Shown: positions 12,732 to 23,418 of the stretch, piece by piece
Layout of the letters: the number at the start of each line of letters is the position of its first letter
How positions within the stretch are numbered: position 1 is the first letter of the stretch
Assembly: GCF_947179165.1 (NCBI RefSeq)
Contig: NC_077243.1
Location: 32,688,001 to 32,752,000 of the forward strand
Direction: 5' to 3'
DNA: 64,000 nucleotides
Source of the DNA: Solanum dulcamara
Taxonomy: Eukaryota; Streptophyta; Magnoliopsida; Solanales; Solanaceae
Position numbers and translations under genes: made by a program
The notes under the pieces: model-generated
The model's input: only the letters and a program-made list of their open reading frames with translations
The model's database searches: none
Told to the model about the DNA's origin: nothing

Positions 12732-13318
12732 CTATGAGAAGAAGCTTAGACGCAAATCCAACGTTGGATGATCCATTTCAGCTCCGATGGTGCATGAAAA
12801 TGTCATATTTTCCCTCATGTATTCCTCTGTGAAAAACCTTAGCTTCTCCGTCTCTGCATATTCACTTAATGAATTTAGTGGAAAGAGTTGCAAAGTCTCT
12901 AGTGCTCTTTCTGCTGCCTCATCCACCTCTTGATTAGTATTTTTCTCTGGAAAATCTGCACATATACATAATACAAATGATGATGTACTAAGAAAATAGA
13001 AATTAAAGGAAAGAGGGTTATATATTTTGTTGACTACTTACGTTTGTTTGAAGAGATATTATTGAATTGGATTCTGTCTTCATCAATTATTGGCTCATCG
13101 ACCAAAATCTTACGACGACGTTTCTGTCTTTCTCTAGCTTTATGGTTTTGGAACCAATAAAAGACATTCTTACTCTCGATGTTTCCATAAAAGCTCAACT
13201 GAGAGGATATCTTTTGAATCTGATCAGTGGTCGGGGTACGGAGTCCAGACCGGAACAGGTCAGTTAGAACTTTAACCTGTTCCGCCGTTGGATTCCATCG
13301 ACCACATTTTGTTCCCAT
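12732..13318 (-). CDS. WOX5-like: WUSCHEL-related homeobox protein, WOX5/WOX7-like
   Basis: A plant transcription factor of the WUS clade. WOX5 holds stem cells around the root quiescent centre. Exon 1 is 13318-13042, exon 2 is 12955-12732, and the intron is bounded by GTAAGT and TGCAG. The spliced frame gives 166 residues. The 65-residue WUS-type homeodomain starts almost at the initiator ([11 protein letters not shown]). It includes [10 protein letters not shown] and the recognition helix [18 protein letters not shown]. Exon 2 supplies the WUS box (TLQLFPL) and a C-terminal LDLRLSF EAR-like repression motif. The length is close to Arabidopsis WOX5 (182). The short leader before the homeodomain and Asn in FYGNIESK, usually Lys, are unusual. 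WOX7 is the alternative name. Confidence 0.9.
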
Positions 13319-13401
13319 ATTTCAAAAGTTGGATATTCTCACTTTACTTTTTATTTTTATTTTTGTCAAGTCCGCAGAAAAAGAAGCAACATATAAGGGC
13401 A

Positions 13402-13409
13402 TATATATA
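13402..13409 (-). promoter_or_regulatory. Probable TATA box of the WOX gene
   Basis: TATATATA on the minus strand, about 85-90 bp upstream of the WOX start codon, with a second TATAAG-like site at 13391-13397. The partial copy of this promoter at 22750 lacks exactly this stretch. Confidence 0.5.
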
Positions 13410-13890
13410 CTACTTATTTGAAGTTTAGTTTACTGGTTTGTCTCTTGTTGTTTAATTTGTAGTATTATTTGTTTTTATCTAGGTACTTAATTTGAGGATT
13501 TGATCCAATATTGTTTTTGCCTGGTGTTCTGTGTAGAGTGGGATAGACATGCACAAAAGCTGCCACTATTCAAATTTTCGGTCTGTGAACAATTAAAAGG
13601 GGCAACAACTCTACTATTAATAATAATATATTGATAAACAATACAATATCTTATGCTAGTGTGCTAGATAATGTATGAATGCGTTAGTAGTAAATTTATG
13701 CATATTATTTTTTTGGTTAAAAAATACTATATTCAGGAAGTACAATTAGAAATAGTTACATAAGAATTATCTTAAAGTATTTCTTTCTTAAATGAAAGTG
13801 GATGTTAGTGAAAAAGGAAGGAGGATTGAGGGATGTGAAAGTCAATATATGTCAGTGTCTGATCCCAGTTGGAGGATTGTGATCGCAAGG

Positions 13891-13924
13891 ACTGTCAAAG
13901 ACAGTGTTTGACTGTTCAGTCAAA
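13891..13924. promoter_or_regulatory. Paired palindromes with W-box cores
   Basis: Two adjacent inverted repeats lie about 600 bp upstream of the WOX start. ACTGT-caaag-ACAGT is at 13891-13905. TTTGACTG-tt-CAGTCAAA is at 13907-13924, with perfect 8-bp arms. The second carries TTGACT, a W-box core bound by WRKY factors, on both strands. Regulation of the WOX gene by it is inference. Confidence 0.4.
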
Positions 13925-14759
13925 GATTGTTGGGGTTAAACCTTCTTTTTAGGGCATGGAAATAAAAAGTAAAAACCACCAAAACTAAAGAGATCTTACA
14001 TTTTTTCTTAAGAGCAGCAACACATGCATGTCCATAGTGGCTTTTCTCTATTCATAGTCCCTTTTGTTTAATTAAATAGCTAGTACGATATTCAACTTTT
14101 GATTCACTTGAGAGTACATGCACTTCCTAAAAGTTGAATATATCAATCAGCCATACATTATATCAATTCATTTAATTATACGCATTAATCTTCATAAATA
14201 ATAAACTTCATGCTTGTTCCAATTGCATTTGAAACCACGTCCAACTTTTTTCTCCAAATTTTGAGCTGAAGGAATTAAATAGAAATTACTAATTTATCAT
14301 GTGTTCAAATGCTATATTAAAACTGAGCATAATTTTAGTGTTTAAATAAAATTTAATGCAAATGTAAATAACTATGTATATGTATTCCACCTACGAAAAA
14401 CATATATGTTACAGTAAATAGATTAACAAAAACAAATATTAGAGGAACTCTTAAGTGTGAAAATCTAAAAATTGGTGGTGGAGACACAAAAAGAAAAATA
14501 ACTACTTGAAAAAATAGACACCTTGCCAAGTGCACGATTTGAGTAGTTAAATTTCCTAGAAGTTATAAGGCAACAGAAAGTATTGATGCCAAGAGCTAGT
14601 AGACAAATTAAATGAATTGTTGATTAATATATATACACTCATAGAAAAATGTAGCAGATTACATTGGACAACAAGGATACAACGTAACATTCTTGGGAAT
14701 GGGAGAAAAGCACGCACAACTAAATGACACTGCACTTTCTCGTTTTCTATCATTTTAAA
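13925..14759. other. Upstream intergenic region of the WOX gene
   Basis: About 830 bp of AT-rich sequence between the palindromes and the Mutator-like element. No gene or clear repeat is visible. It ends in CATTTTAAA, the left target-site duplication of that element. Confidence 0.4.
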
Positions 14760-14875
14760 GGCTAAATTTATCGGTGTCTTTTTAAAATTGACACCAATTT
14801 TCACTTAGACATTTTAATTAGGCTTTATTCATTTTAGACGTCTCATGTCATGCTCCACTGTGTCATTTTGACACT
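14760..14875 (+). repeat. Left terminal inverted repeat of the Mutator-like element
   Basis: It pairs with 15750-15870 in inverse orientation. The outermost bases GGC are followed by a variable stretch and then ATCGGTG in both arms. Confidence 0.75.
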
Positions 14876-15749
14876 TTTTGCTGAGTTGGCAGAGTGCGTG
14901 TATTGCACTCATTTTGAGTGTGTATTCCTTTCTTCTTCTTCCACCTTCTCCTTCCAGCTTCCACCACCATTCATCAAATGATCACCATATTAATTTGAAA
15001 AAATTCTTATAAAAGCATAGCAATACTCTGATTTTGAACAATTCAAAAAGAATTTTTTAAAAAATAAAACTTATTTAAGAATTAACCCAACCCATCCCCA
15101 CGTTTTTCTTTTTCTTCAATCTCGTTTACCCTTTCACCGGCGGTGCGCTGCCACCACTTCTAATAAACTCTCCCCTACCTCTTTATTCTTCTCCACTGAA
15201 TCTTACCCCTTTCATTGGTGGAGATAGTATACCATTGTTTCGTACCCAAGCTAAAAAATTCGTTCCCTTTCATAGCATCAAAATCTTCCACCCATTGCCT
15301 TCATTTTCTTCCCACTAATAATCCTTCATCATAATTATAAAAAACAATAACGAATTTTGCCAAAAAAATTATCAATTCATATTATTTCATCATAAAAGTA
15401 GAGCTTTGCTGAAAAATTTGAGACTTAGATCTATATAATAATTTAAAAAAATGAAAGAAGGAAAAAACAGAAAAAGAATTGGAGAGGGTAAGAGAAAGAG
15501 AAAGAGATGGAGAGGTGAGGGCTAGGGTGTGTGTGTAAAGAGACGTGGTCGCAGTGAGAGGAAACTTTGAGCTGGGGAAGAAGACCCTTTTTTTTGTTTT
15601 TTTTAATTTTTTTTAATTTAGGTGTATAAGCTGAAAAATAAAAAATTATTTTTTTTGTGAACCAAAATGATGTTTCCTCCTTTTATTAGTCAACATACAA
15701 CGTCACCCGCGAGTGGATTACACATATTTTGTAATTTTAGCTGATTTGC

Positions 15750-15870
15750 AAAAATATGTCAAAATGACACAGTGTGACATGACATGAGGTGTCTAAAATG
15801 AATAAAACCTAGTTGAGGTGTCTAAGTGAAAGTTGGTGTCAACCTTAGGGGGTCACCGATGGGTTCTGCC
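15750..15870 (-). repeat. Right terminal inverted repeat of the Mutator-like element
   Basis: Inverse partner of 14760-14875. It ends in CACCGATGGGTTCTGCC at 15870, directly before the CATTATAAA duplication. Confidence 0.75.
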
Positions 15871-16065
15871 CATTATAAAATCAGTGAGTATCGCCAATAG
15901 AGAGACTAAATTTTACATAGTATCATAGTCGAATTTGATGTGGACCGATAGAAAATCGGATAGTTGCAAGAGATTGAAATACCTTAACTTAATTCAAGAA
16001 TGTGCATGTACAAAATCGGAGAGTGAAATCCCTAATGAAGAATATCCAAATTCAGATGTAAAAGG

Positions 16066-16305
16066 TGTAGTTAATTTAGAAAATGAAGATGGAGAGCTAA
16101 TTTGAGAAGACTCTCATTGATTCAACTGAACAACTTATGATTACAATGAATAGAGGTGATATTTATAGCTACACTCTTAGTTAGTTACTAACAAACTAAC
16201 TAATCCTTGAAAGTTGTTACAATTAACTTTGTGTGAAAGACTAATCTGCCCTCAACTACATTTTAACAACTTAACAAACTTCAACTACACCTTCATATCA
16301 CAACA
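16066..16305 (-). repeat. 3' LTR of the copia element
   Basis: It matches 21115-21369 along its length. The only large difference is a 15-bp insertion of GAAGAAGAAG-type sequence in the right copy. On the minus strand it starts TGTTGTGATATG and ends ACTACA. Confidence 0.9.
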
Positions 16306-17156
16306 CTCCCCTTCAAACTAGGAGGTGCAAAAATATTCAAAACTCCTAGTTTGGACAAAAGATATTCATGCTGTGACTTTGTCAATCCTTTTGTTAAAAT
16401 GTCAGCTGGTTGTTTTGCAGTAGGGAGATAGTTTACTTTGATTAAGCTTTGTTGTAGTCTTTCCCTTATGAAGTGACAATTAATTTTTATGTGTTTAGTC
16501 CTCTCATGATGTATTGGATTTGCTGCAATCAGGATGACAGCCTTGTTATCACAGTAAACATGAACTGACACTTGTACTTCAACATCCACTTCTTTTAACA
16601 TTCCTAGCAACCACACCAATTTAAATGCAGTAGAGGCAAGACTCATATATTCAGCCTCTGCTGAACTCTTTGAAATAGTGGTTTGTTTCTTTGCTTTACA
16701 GGACACCATAGAACCTCTAAGCTTTATCATGTATCCTGTTATAGATCTTCTTGTAAGTGGGAAGGAAGCCCAATCAGCATTACAAAAGACAGTAACCTCT
16801 CTATCTGAAGAGCTTGATAGTAATAATTCTTGTTCAGTTTATCTTTTTAAGTATCTAACTACTCTCAATGCAGCATCTAAGTGAGACTTCTCAGGTTGTT
16901 GTAAGAACTGACTCAATGTTTGAGTACTAAAAGAAATATCTGGTCTTGTCATATTAAGATACAATAGCTTCCCTATCAACCTTTGAAACATTGTCTGATC
17001 TACCAAAGGGTCATATGAGATTTCTTTTATTTTATTCACATGCTCATCATACTGTTTAGATGTCAGTTTGACATTAGTGTCAATAGGCGTTCCTGCATTG
17101 GCTGCTCTAATTCCAACTTCAGTTATGAGTTCAAGAGCATACCTTCTTTGATGCAT
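16293..17156 (-). pseudogene. pol: Copia RT C-terminus and RNase H
   Basis: The RNase H piece (16730-16293) has the copia blocks KQTTISKSSAEAEY, HVYCDNKA, HERTKHIKI and QPADILTKG, so the C-terminus of the polyprotein is preserved up to its stop. The preceding piece (17156-16839) contains LIGKLLYLNMTRPDISF and HLDAALRVVRYLK, which normally connect RT to RNase H. A stop and frame change separate the two pieces at about 16735-16838. Confidence 0.88.
16306..16320 (-). other. Polypurine tract of the copia element
   Basis: On the minus strand TAGTTTGAAGGGGAG runs directly into the 3' LTR start TGTTGTG. This is the expected plus-strand primer. Confidence 0.8.
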
Positions 17157-18304
17157 TAATAGACCTTCTGTTGATCTAGTAAACTTAATTCCTAGAAAGT
17201 ACTTTAAGTCTCCTAAGTCTTTCGTTTTTGAATGCTTTTTAGGGCCTTCTTTGTCTCTTCTATCATTTTAAGTTGCTGCGAGTTACCAGCATGTCATCTA
17301 CATATATAAGTACAATAATGATGCCTTTATCTGATTTGTTGATGAATATAGAATAAATCATATTGGCTTTGTCTAAACTTGAGTTTGATGAGGGCTTCAG
17401 TGAGCTTATAGTTCCATTGTCTTGGTTCCTGTTTAAGTTCATATAAAGACTTTTTCAGCCTACACACTTTCTCTCTTTGACTGACAAAACCCTATGAAAG
17501 TTACATGTAGATTTCATCCTCTAAATCATCTTGCAGGAAGGCATTAAACATATCCATTTGATGAATATTTCAATTTCTAGAAGCTGCAAGTGCTACTACA
17601 GCTCTCATTGTAAACATTTTAACAATGAGAATGTTTCATTGTAATCTACGCCTTCTTGTTGACTATAGCCTATAGAAACCAACCTTGCTTTGAATCTTTC
17701 TATTTTTCCTGTTGACTTGTATTTAAATTTATATATCCATCTACAACCAATAAGCTTCTTTCCCTATGGAAACGTAGTGATCTCTTAAGTTTTTTTTGCT
17801 TTCAAGAGCTTGTATTTCAATTTGCATAGCATCCACCTATCTCTTGTTCTTCACTTCTTATGCATAAGTAGAAGGTTCCATAATAATAAAAGTTGTTGCA
17901 ATATAACACTGATAAGTAGAAGATAGATGAGCATAGATCATGTAGTTTGCCATTAGATGTTGGGCTTTCTTGTGGATGATCAGAGAAATAAAATCTTTCA
18001 ACCAAGTGGGAGTTTGCTTGGACCTTGTAGACCTTCTGATAGGAGTTAAAGCAAGCTCCTTTTGAGTGTCAGGTACTGGTTTATCTAGTGAAGTACCAAG
18101 CTCAGAAGCATTTGGTAAGGGTTCTTTTGGAATTCAGTCATTCTCCAATTCTCCTCCATTAGTCTTAGATAATGTATCTATTGAAGCATTTGGTGCCTCA
18201 GTACAACTTGTAACCTCAGAGACTGGTTGATGGAAGTCTTGAAACATCACCTCTTATCCCTGCAATATGTCTATAAACATGGGCTATGTTTTAGATGCAT
18301 GTAA
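17157..18304 (-). pseudogene. pol: Copia reverse transcriptase region, heavily broken
   Basis: Reverse transcriptase that would copy element RNA. The catalytic YVDD box survives near 17295-17310 (LIYVDDML). Other RT blocks can be read in pieces between 17400 and 17800 across several frames. The stretch to about 18250 is the variable linker between integrase and RT. No frame longer than about 60 residues remains. Confidence 0.75.
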
Positions 18305-19110
18305 CTAAGAGAAAAGGAACAAGTTCTCTCTGGAAATAACATTCCTGCTAACAAAGAAAGACCTATCAGTCAGATCAAATAATGCATATCCCTTTTGTAC
18401 CTTTGAATATCCTACATAAACTGTTGATCTTGATCTAGGCATTATTTTATTGTGCTCATTAAGATTTTTGGCAAAACACAAACATACAATAGTCCTTAAA
18501 TGTGCTGGGCTTGGTTTGGAACTATAGAGTCTCTCATAAGGAGTTTGATAGTTAATGACCCTGTTAGGTAATCTATTAATGAGATATGATGCAGCTAACA
18601 CACAATGTCCCAAAAACCTCAAAGGTATTTGTGCCTGATATCTCAAAGATCTTGTCATTTGAAGCAAGTGTCTGTGTTTCCTTTCAGCTACTCTATTTTG
18701 TTGAGGAGTATATGGGCATGACCTTTGGTGAATAATCCCTAGTTCTTTAAACATACTGTCACAAACTGAATTAACAAATTCTGTTCCATTATCAGATCTT
18801 ATTGCTTTGATAAGTTTTCCAAATTGAGTTTTAACATATTGAATGAACATTTCAGAGAAACATATGCATGAGAATTTTGCTTAAGCAGAAAAAACTAAGC
18901 CATCCTTGAAAAATCATCCACTATTGTAAGAAAATACTTATTTCCATCAACGGTAGGTGTATTATAAGGATCCAAAAAATCAATGTGAACTAGATCAAAT
19001 CAATTACAACTTTTAGTTGTGCTAGAAGAAAACTGAAGTCTTGTTTATTTAGCATAGAGACATACTAGACACTTCAACACTTTGCACATACTGTGCTTAT
19101 TTATATCAAA
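18305..19110 (-). pseudogene. pol: Copia integrase
   Basis: Core integrase domain in the open piece 18850-18305. IRSDNGTEF carries the second catalytic Asp, and VAERKHRH carries the catalytic Glu. The Gly normally before VAER is Arg. The C-terminal GKAR-type region follows (STVYVGYSKVQKGY, FFVSRNV). The upstream core and the HHCC finger, to about 19110, are broken by stops. Confidence 0.85.
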
Positions 19111-19310
19111 CATCCTACCAAGGATTACAGAAGGCACATGACTCAATCTTTGATTCCACAACTCTATATCTTGTTCCTAACTATTAGGGTGAACTTTATC
19201 AACAGTGCAACCTCATTTCCAGTATTATCAGACTCCTGAAGTAGTCTGCTCCACAAATACAGACCTTCTTCTTCTTTATCAATTTTCTTCACATTTCCAT
19301 TAAAGAACTT

Positions 19311-19620
19311 TTAAAACACACAAAAATCAGGGAAGAAGAAGATCGTGCAGCCTAAGTCCTTTATGATTTTGCTTATAGAAATCAGATTGTGTTTAAACTC
19401 AGGTAAGTGGAATACATTTGCAATAACACTCCCAGGTGATAAAATACAAGAACAAATATGAGTGACTTGAGTGACATCACCATTTGGCAATCCTACATCC
19501 TTAGGAATATTCATATTTGTGATTGAGCCTTTAGTCAACATATCCAATCTAGACACCATGTGATTTATTACACCAGTATCTATAATTCAAACCTTACTCT
19601 TTTCAGATACAAATAAAGTC
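19311..19620 (-). pseudogene. pol: Copia aspartic protease
   Basis: The active-site DTGV lies just upstream of the open piece 19559-19311, after a stop (IIDTGVINHMVS). The following VFHLPEFKHNLISISKI block is the usual C-terminal part of the copia protease. Confidence 0.8.
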
Positions 19621-19919
19621 TTACCTGCAGTGTTTGTAGGATTAGTAGACTTGTCTTCTAATTGAGTATTTGAACTATGTTATCATATTATTCCTTTGAA
19701 AATGTGCACTCCTGAAGCAACTGTTTCACTTCGCTCTCCATTTGTTTACTCTTATAAGATTCAATTGCCTCAACTGACACTACAGTACTTTGAGTATCAA
19801 GTTGTTCTTTACCTTTTCAGCTATGCATATGACTACTTGTATTCATTCCATAACAAAAATTGATTTAATTAGGTTGATTGTTAATATGAGAGTTAGTGTC
19901 ATTTGCAGCAAAATTTGAA

Positions 19920-20908
19920 TTAGCATTGGGAACTTTTCTTTTGGACAAAGTCATGTGGATAACCTACTATCTTGTACCAAAATTCCTTGTAGTGACCTTT
20001 ACACTTACATAAATCACACACTAGTGGAAAATTCTTCTTGAACTTCTGAGACACTCCAGAACTATTCCCCATCTTTGAATACATAGCACTAGAATCTATA
20101 ACTGCTGAGTTCAACCCTATGTTGCTGCTAACAACATTCAGCCCCAAACTATTAGTGCTGGTAACAATTGACTTCTGACTTTCATCTCCTACAATCAATG
20201 CATATGCCTGATTGATAGTTGGTAGTGGATCCATCATTAGGATCTGACTTATTGGCTGCTAATAAGACTTATTTAATCCTATTAGGAATTAATACAACTT
20301 TGTTTATTCATATGAGCTACAAAACTTTTGGATTTATCACAATTACAACAAGGAGCTGGCACTAATACTTCAAACTCACCCCACAATGTCTTGAGCCTAG
20401 TATAATATGTAGAAACAGAAGCTGTGCCTTGTTGCATATAAACAATTTCTTTGTGTAAGCTATAGGTTCTAGATCTATCCACTTGATCGAATCTCTCTTT
20501 CAAATCAATCCACACATTCAAAGAAGTAGATGCAAAAGCAATTCCACTTAGTAGATATTTAGATACTGAGTTTATTAACCATACAGTACAATAGCATTCA
20601 CTCTTTTCCATTGTCTCCATAATTCTTCACCATACAACTTTTTTCTACATGATCTATCAATCAGACCTACCTTATTTCTTCCAAACAAGGCTAGCCTAAT
20701 AGATCGATTCCACAATGTATAATTTTCAATTCCAAGCAACTGAAATGAGATGATACTTATTCCACTTATATTTGTAGGGCTAAACAAAAAGAGGGTGATT
20801 GTAGTCAATACCTTGACCTGCTGCCATGGAATTACCATTTAAGGAAGGTGAACCAATGCTTTGATCATAATCGCTAGGTGTCTCCCCTACTTCATTTTCA
20901 ATAGCCAT
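19920..20908 (-). pseudogene. gag: Copia gag
   Basis: The first ATG at 20908 (MAIENEVGETPSDYDQ) fits the start expected after the primer site. The copia gag domain is recognisable in three pieces: LGIENYTLWNRSIRLAL (about 20740), WIDLKERFDQVDRSRTY (about 20500), and a zinc knuckle with CDLCKCKGH (about 20000). In the knuckle the last Cys is Trp, so metal binding would be lost. Frame changes lie near 20600 and 20260. Confidence 0.82.
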
Positions 20909-21099
20909 TGTTGAATCTCACAAGCTTGTATTGCGGAATCAAATCGAACAATTTTCTTGATTCTCTGCTGTTAAACCAACAAATTTACAGTCGTTGCTAT
21001 GATCTATGAATCATACACAGAACTTGATGAATATATGAATTAGAAACTTGATTCTTTGATTCTATAGTTAGATCGCCTCTCACAGTATTGATTGTGATT

Positions 21100-21114
21100 A
21101 AGGCTCATATACCA
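21100..21114 (-). other. Primer binding site of the copia element
   Basis: TGGTATATGAGCC on the minus strand follows the 5' LTR directly. It differs at two positions from TGGTATCAGAGC, the initiator methionine tRNA primer site. Confidence 0.75.
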
Positions 21115-21369
21115 TGTAGTTGGTTCAGAAAATGAAGAAGAAGTAATGAAGATGGAGAGCTAATTTGAGAAGACTCTCATTGATTCAACTAAACAACTTA
21201 TGATTACAATGAATAGAGGTGCAATTTATAGCTACACTCTTAGTTAGTTACTAACAAACTAACTAACTCTTTGAAAGTTGTTACAACTAACTTTGTTTGA
21301 TAGACTAATCTATCCTCAACTACATTTTAACAACTTAACTAACTTCAACTATACCTTCATATCACAACA
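21115..21369 (-). repeat. 5' LTR of the copia element
   Basis: Partner of 16066-16305, 15 bp longer because of a local GAAGAAGAAG-type insertion. It ends ATATCACAACA at 21369. Confidence 0.9.
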
Positions 21370-21374
21370 AGAGG

Positions 21375-22096
21375 TGATGAATGAAGTATCTCACATCCAT
21401 AAATAAATAAAATTCTGGACTTTTTATAAAACCTGAACAATTCTTTGTCTATTGAATAAGTTATTAAGGTGTGAATTAGACCCAAAATTAAATTTAATAT
21501 AAATTAATGACAAGTGACAGGTACTAATTTATGGTATTGGGAGAGAAAAAAGGGGAGCAAAGAGAAGAACAAGATAAAACGAAAAACAAAATTAGTAATA
21601 AGCTATTGCTAGACTATCTCATTAACTATTTTCTCATGTAGTATATACTTCTGTCAAACTGTCATTTCTCACTCGCATTTTTCACCTTTTATTTTATAAA
21701 GAAATTGTTACCGTTCTTCTCACTTTTTTTAAAATAAAAATAATAATAAGAAAACGAAAATTACATGACCGTATCCGATATACACAAACATGGAAAAATG
21801 TTATTCAGTGAGATTCAAGAAGTCTACTGTCGCTATTGTCTAGTCAGGTGTCTACGACTGGGAACTAGTAAATGTTTTGCATTATTCCACTAAATTTAAG
21901 ATAAAAATCATAATAGAATTTTAAGATAATAATTATTTTTTATTTTATTTTAAATATTAATTACATATTTCTCAAGACCTAAATGTATATATCAATTAAT
22001 ATGAATATTTTTGTAAAATAATTATATTAATTATTATTTTTTAATGAGCATGCAAAATCTAAAGTAGATAAATAAAAATAGATGGAGAGAGTATAT
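21375..22096. other. Intergenic stretch with a MITE remnant
   Basis: No gene. From about 21900 to 22094 the sequence resembles the interior of the MITE at 10814-11048 and ends in a GGAGAGAGTA terminus. The matching left terminus is not visible, so this is a truncated copy. Confidence 0.4.
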
Positions 22097-22654
22097 TACT
22101 CCCCTGATCCAATCTAACTGAATCATTGAAACTTTTTTTTTATGGTTTAAAAGAAATGAAATTTTCAAAGTATAAGAATGTATTAATGTTTTTCAAAATT
22201 ATCCTTTCTTTTTAATGAGATTTTCAACTATTTCTTAATATCCAATAATAATTATCTCTAGCTACTTTCAAGAAGAGTTTTGAAAAACAAAATCAAAAGG
22301 TAATATTAACAAACTATCCTTTGATTAATATTTTTAAATGTCCCTTTTTAAGGGGTGTATCATACTTCAACAATTCATTTATGCATATTGGATTAGAGGA
22401 AATAATATTTAGATTCAATTTATGTGATACATTTTAATTAAACATGAAGTTTAATTTAAAAAAAGACTTAAAATTTTTGATAAAAAACAAGTTCATATAT
22501 ATACATGGTTAACATTAAATTATTTTTAAGCATAAATATATATTATATTTGTAATAAACTAAAGAAAAAGATACACGCCCCATTTTATTTTGTTTGTCTT
22601 AGTTAAATTTAGAGTCAAAGAGATATTTATCTTGTCATAATTTTTCAAATACTA

Positions 22655-23185
22655 TTATGAATCTGATCAGTGGTCAGTTAGAACTTTAAGCTGTTCCGTC
22701 GTCGGATTCCATCGACCACATTTTTTTTATCAACTTCACAAGTGCTCAGAAAAAGAAGCAACAGACTACTTATTTGAAGTTTAGTTTGTCTTTTGTTGTT
22801 TGATTTGTAGTATTATTTGTTTTATCTAGGTACTTAATTTGAGGATTTGATCCAATATTGTTTTTGCCTGGTGTTCTGTGTAGAGGGGGATAGACATGCA
22901 TAAAAGCTGTCACTATTCAAAGTTTCGATATGTGAACAAACAAAAGGGCCAACAACTCTGCTTTTTGCATTTTTTTTAAAAAAAAAACAAAATATGGGGA
23001 CACGTAGATTTGAGTTGATAAACAATATAATATCTTATGCTAGTGCTAGATTATGTATGAATGCGTTAGTAGTAAATTTATGCACATTATTTGTTTGGCT
23101 TGCCAATACTATAATCAGGAAGTACAACCAGAAATAGTTACAGTACCGGACATATGAATTATGTAAAGTATTTCTTTCTTAAAAG
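22655..23185 (-). pseudogene. Partial WOX copy: promoter plus broken exon 1
   Basis: A direct, diverged duplicate of 13216-13790. The exon part still reads CGRWNPTTEQLKVLT, then a 29-bp deletion bounded by GGTC shifts the frame and gives an early stop. The start codon and the Met-Gly-Thr-Lys leader are replaced by a T-rich stretch. Exon sequence ends at the TTDQI homeodomain block. The intact gene's TATA stretch (13393-13408) is missing. Homology continues through about 450 bp of upstream DNA. The residues TTEQL are closer to the usual WOX5 consensus than the TAEQV of the intact gene. It cannot make a homeodomain protein. Confidence 0.85.
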
Positions 23186-23196
23186 ATTATTATTGG

Positions 23197-23348
23197 CAGT
23201 GGCGGAGCCATATGCGACACCACTTCATCTGAAAATTACATTGTGTAGTTAAATATATATTATATTATATTGACATTTCTTAACTTCTACATTATTTAGC
23301 TTCTTTATATTTTGACACTTTTTAATTAAATTTCTGACTCCGCCACTG
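23197..23348. mobile_element. hAT-type MITE
   Basis: 152 bp bounded by CAGTGGCGGAGCCA and its near inverse TGACTCCGCCACTG. Flanks ATTATTGG (23189-23196) and ATTACTCG (23349-23356) are consistent with an 8-bp duplication with two mismatches, which points to hAT. The interior is AT-rich and non-coding. Confidence 0.7.
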
Positions 23349-23418
23349 ATTACTCGTAATTACTTTAACCATTCTGATGTATGTGACACTGAGCCTCCTC
23401 TCTATCTCCCTAAATTCC

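Larger units (their letters stand above)
14760..15870. mobile_element. Mutator-like non-autonomous element with long TIRs
   Basis: An element of 1111 bp with terminal inverted repeats of about 110 bp (14760-14875 and 15750-15870). The arms share the blocks TATCGGTG, TTGACACCAA, TTCACTTAGACA, TTTATTCATTTTAGAC, CTCATGTCATG and CACTGTGTCATTTTGACA. It is flanked by CATTTTAAA (14751-14759) and CATTATAAA (15871-15879), a 9-bp duplication with one mismatch. That length is the mark of Mutator-like elements. The interior shows no transposase and no recognisable captured gene. It contains CT- and GA-rich tracts and a short GT run near 15525. Confidence 0.75.
16066..21369 (-). mobile_element. Ty1/copia LTR retrotransposon, complete but decayed
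   Basis: A 5.3 kb element with LTRs of 240 bp (left, 3') and 255 bp (right, 5'), each bounded by TG and CA. Flanks AAAGG (16061-16065) and AGAGG (21370-21374) fit a 5-bp target duplication with one mismatch. Domain order on the minus strand is gag, protease, integrase, RT, RNase H, which is diagnostic for copia. The internal frame is broken by many stops and shifts. It lies about 2.7 kb upstream of the WOX start codon, between the gene and its partial copy. Confidence 0.92.

Noticed and set aside
15880..16065. TAGTATCATAGTC near 15925 as a second copia-type primer site
   Set aside because: It resembles a worn TGGTATCAGAGTC, and the flanks of the copia element may derive from an older LTR element. 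I could not find an LTR pair around it, so no element is called.
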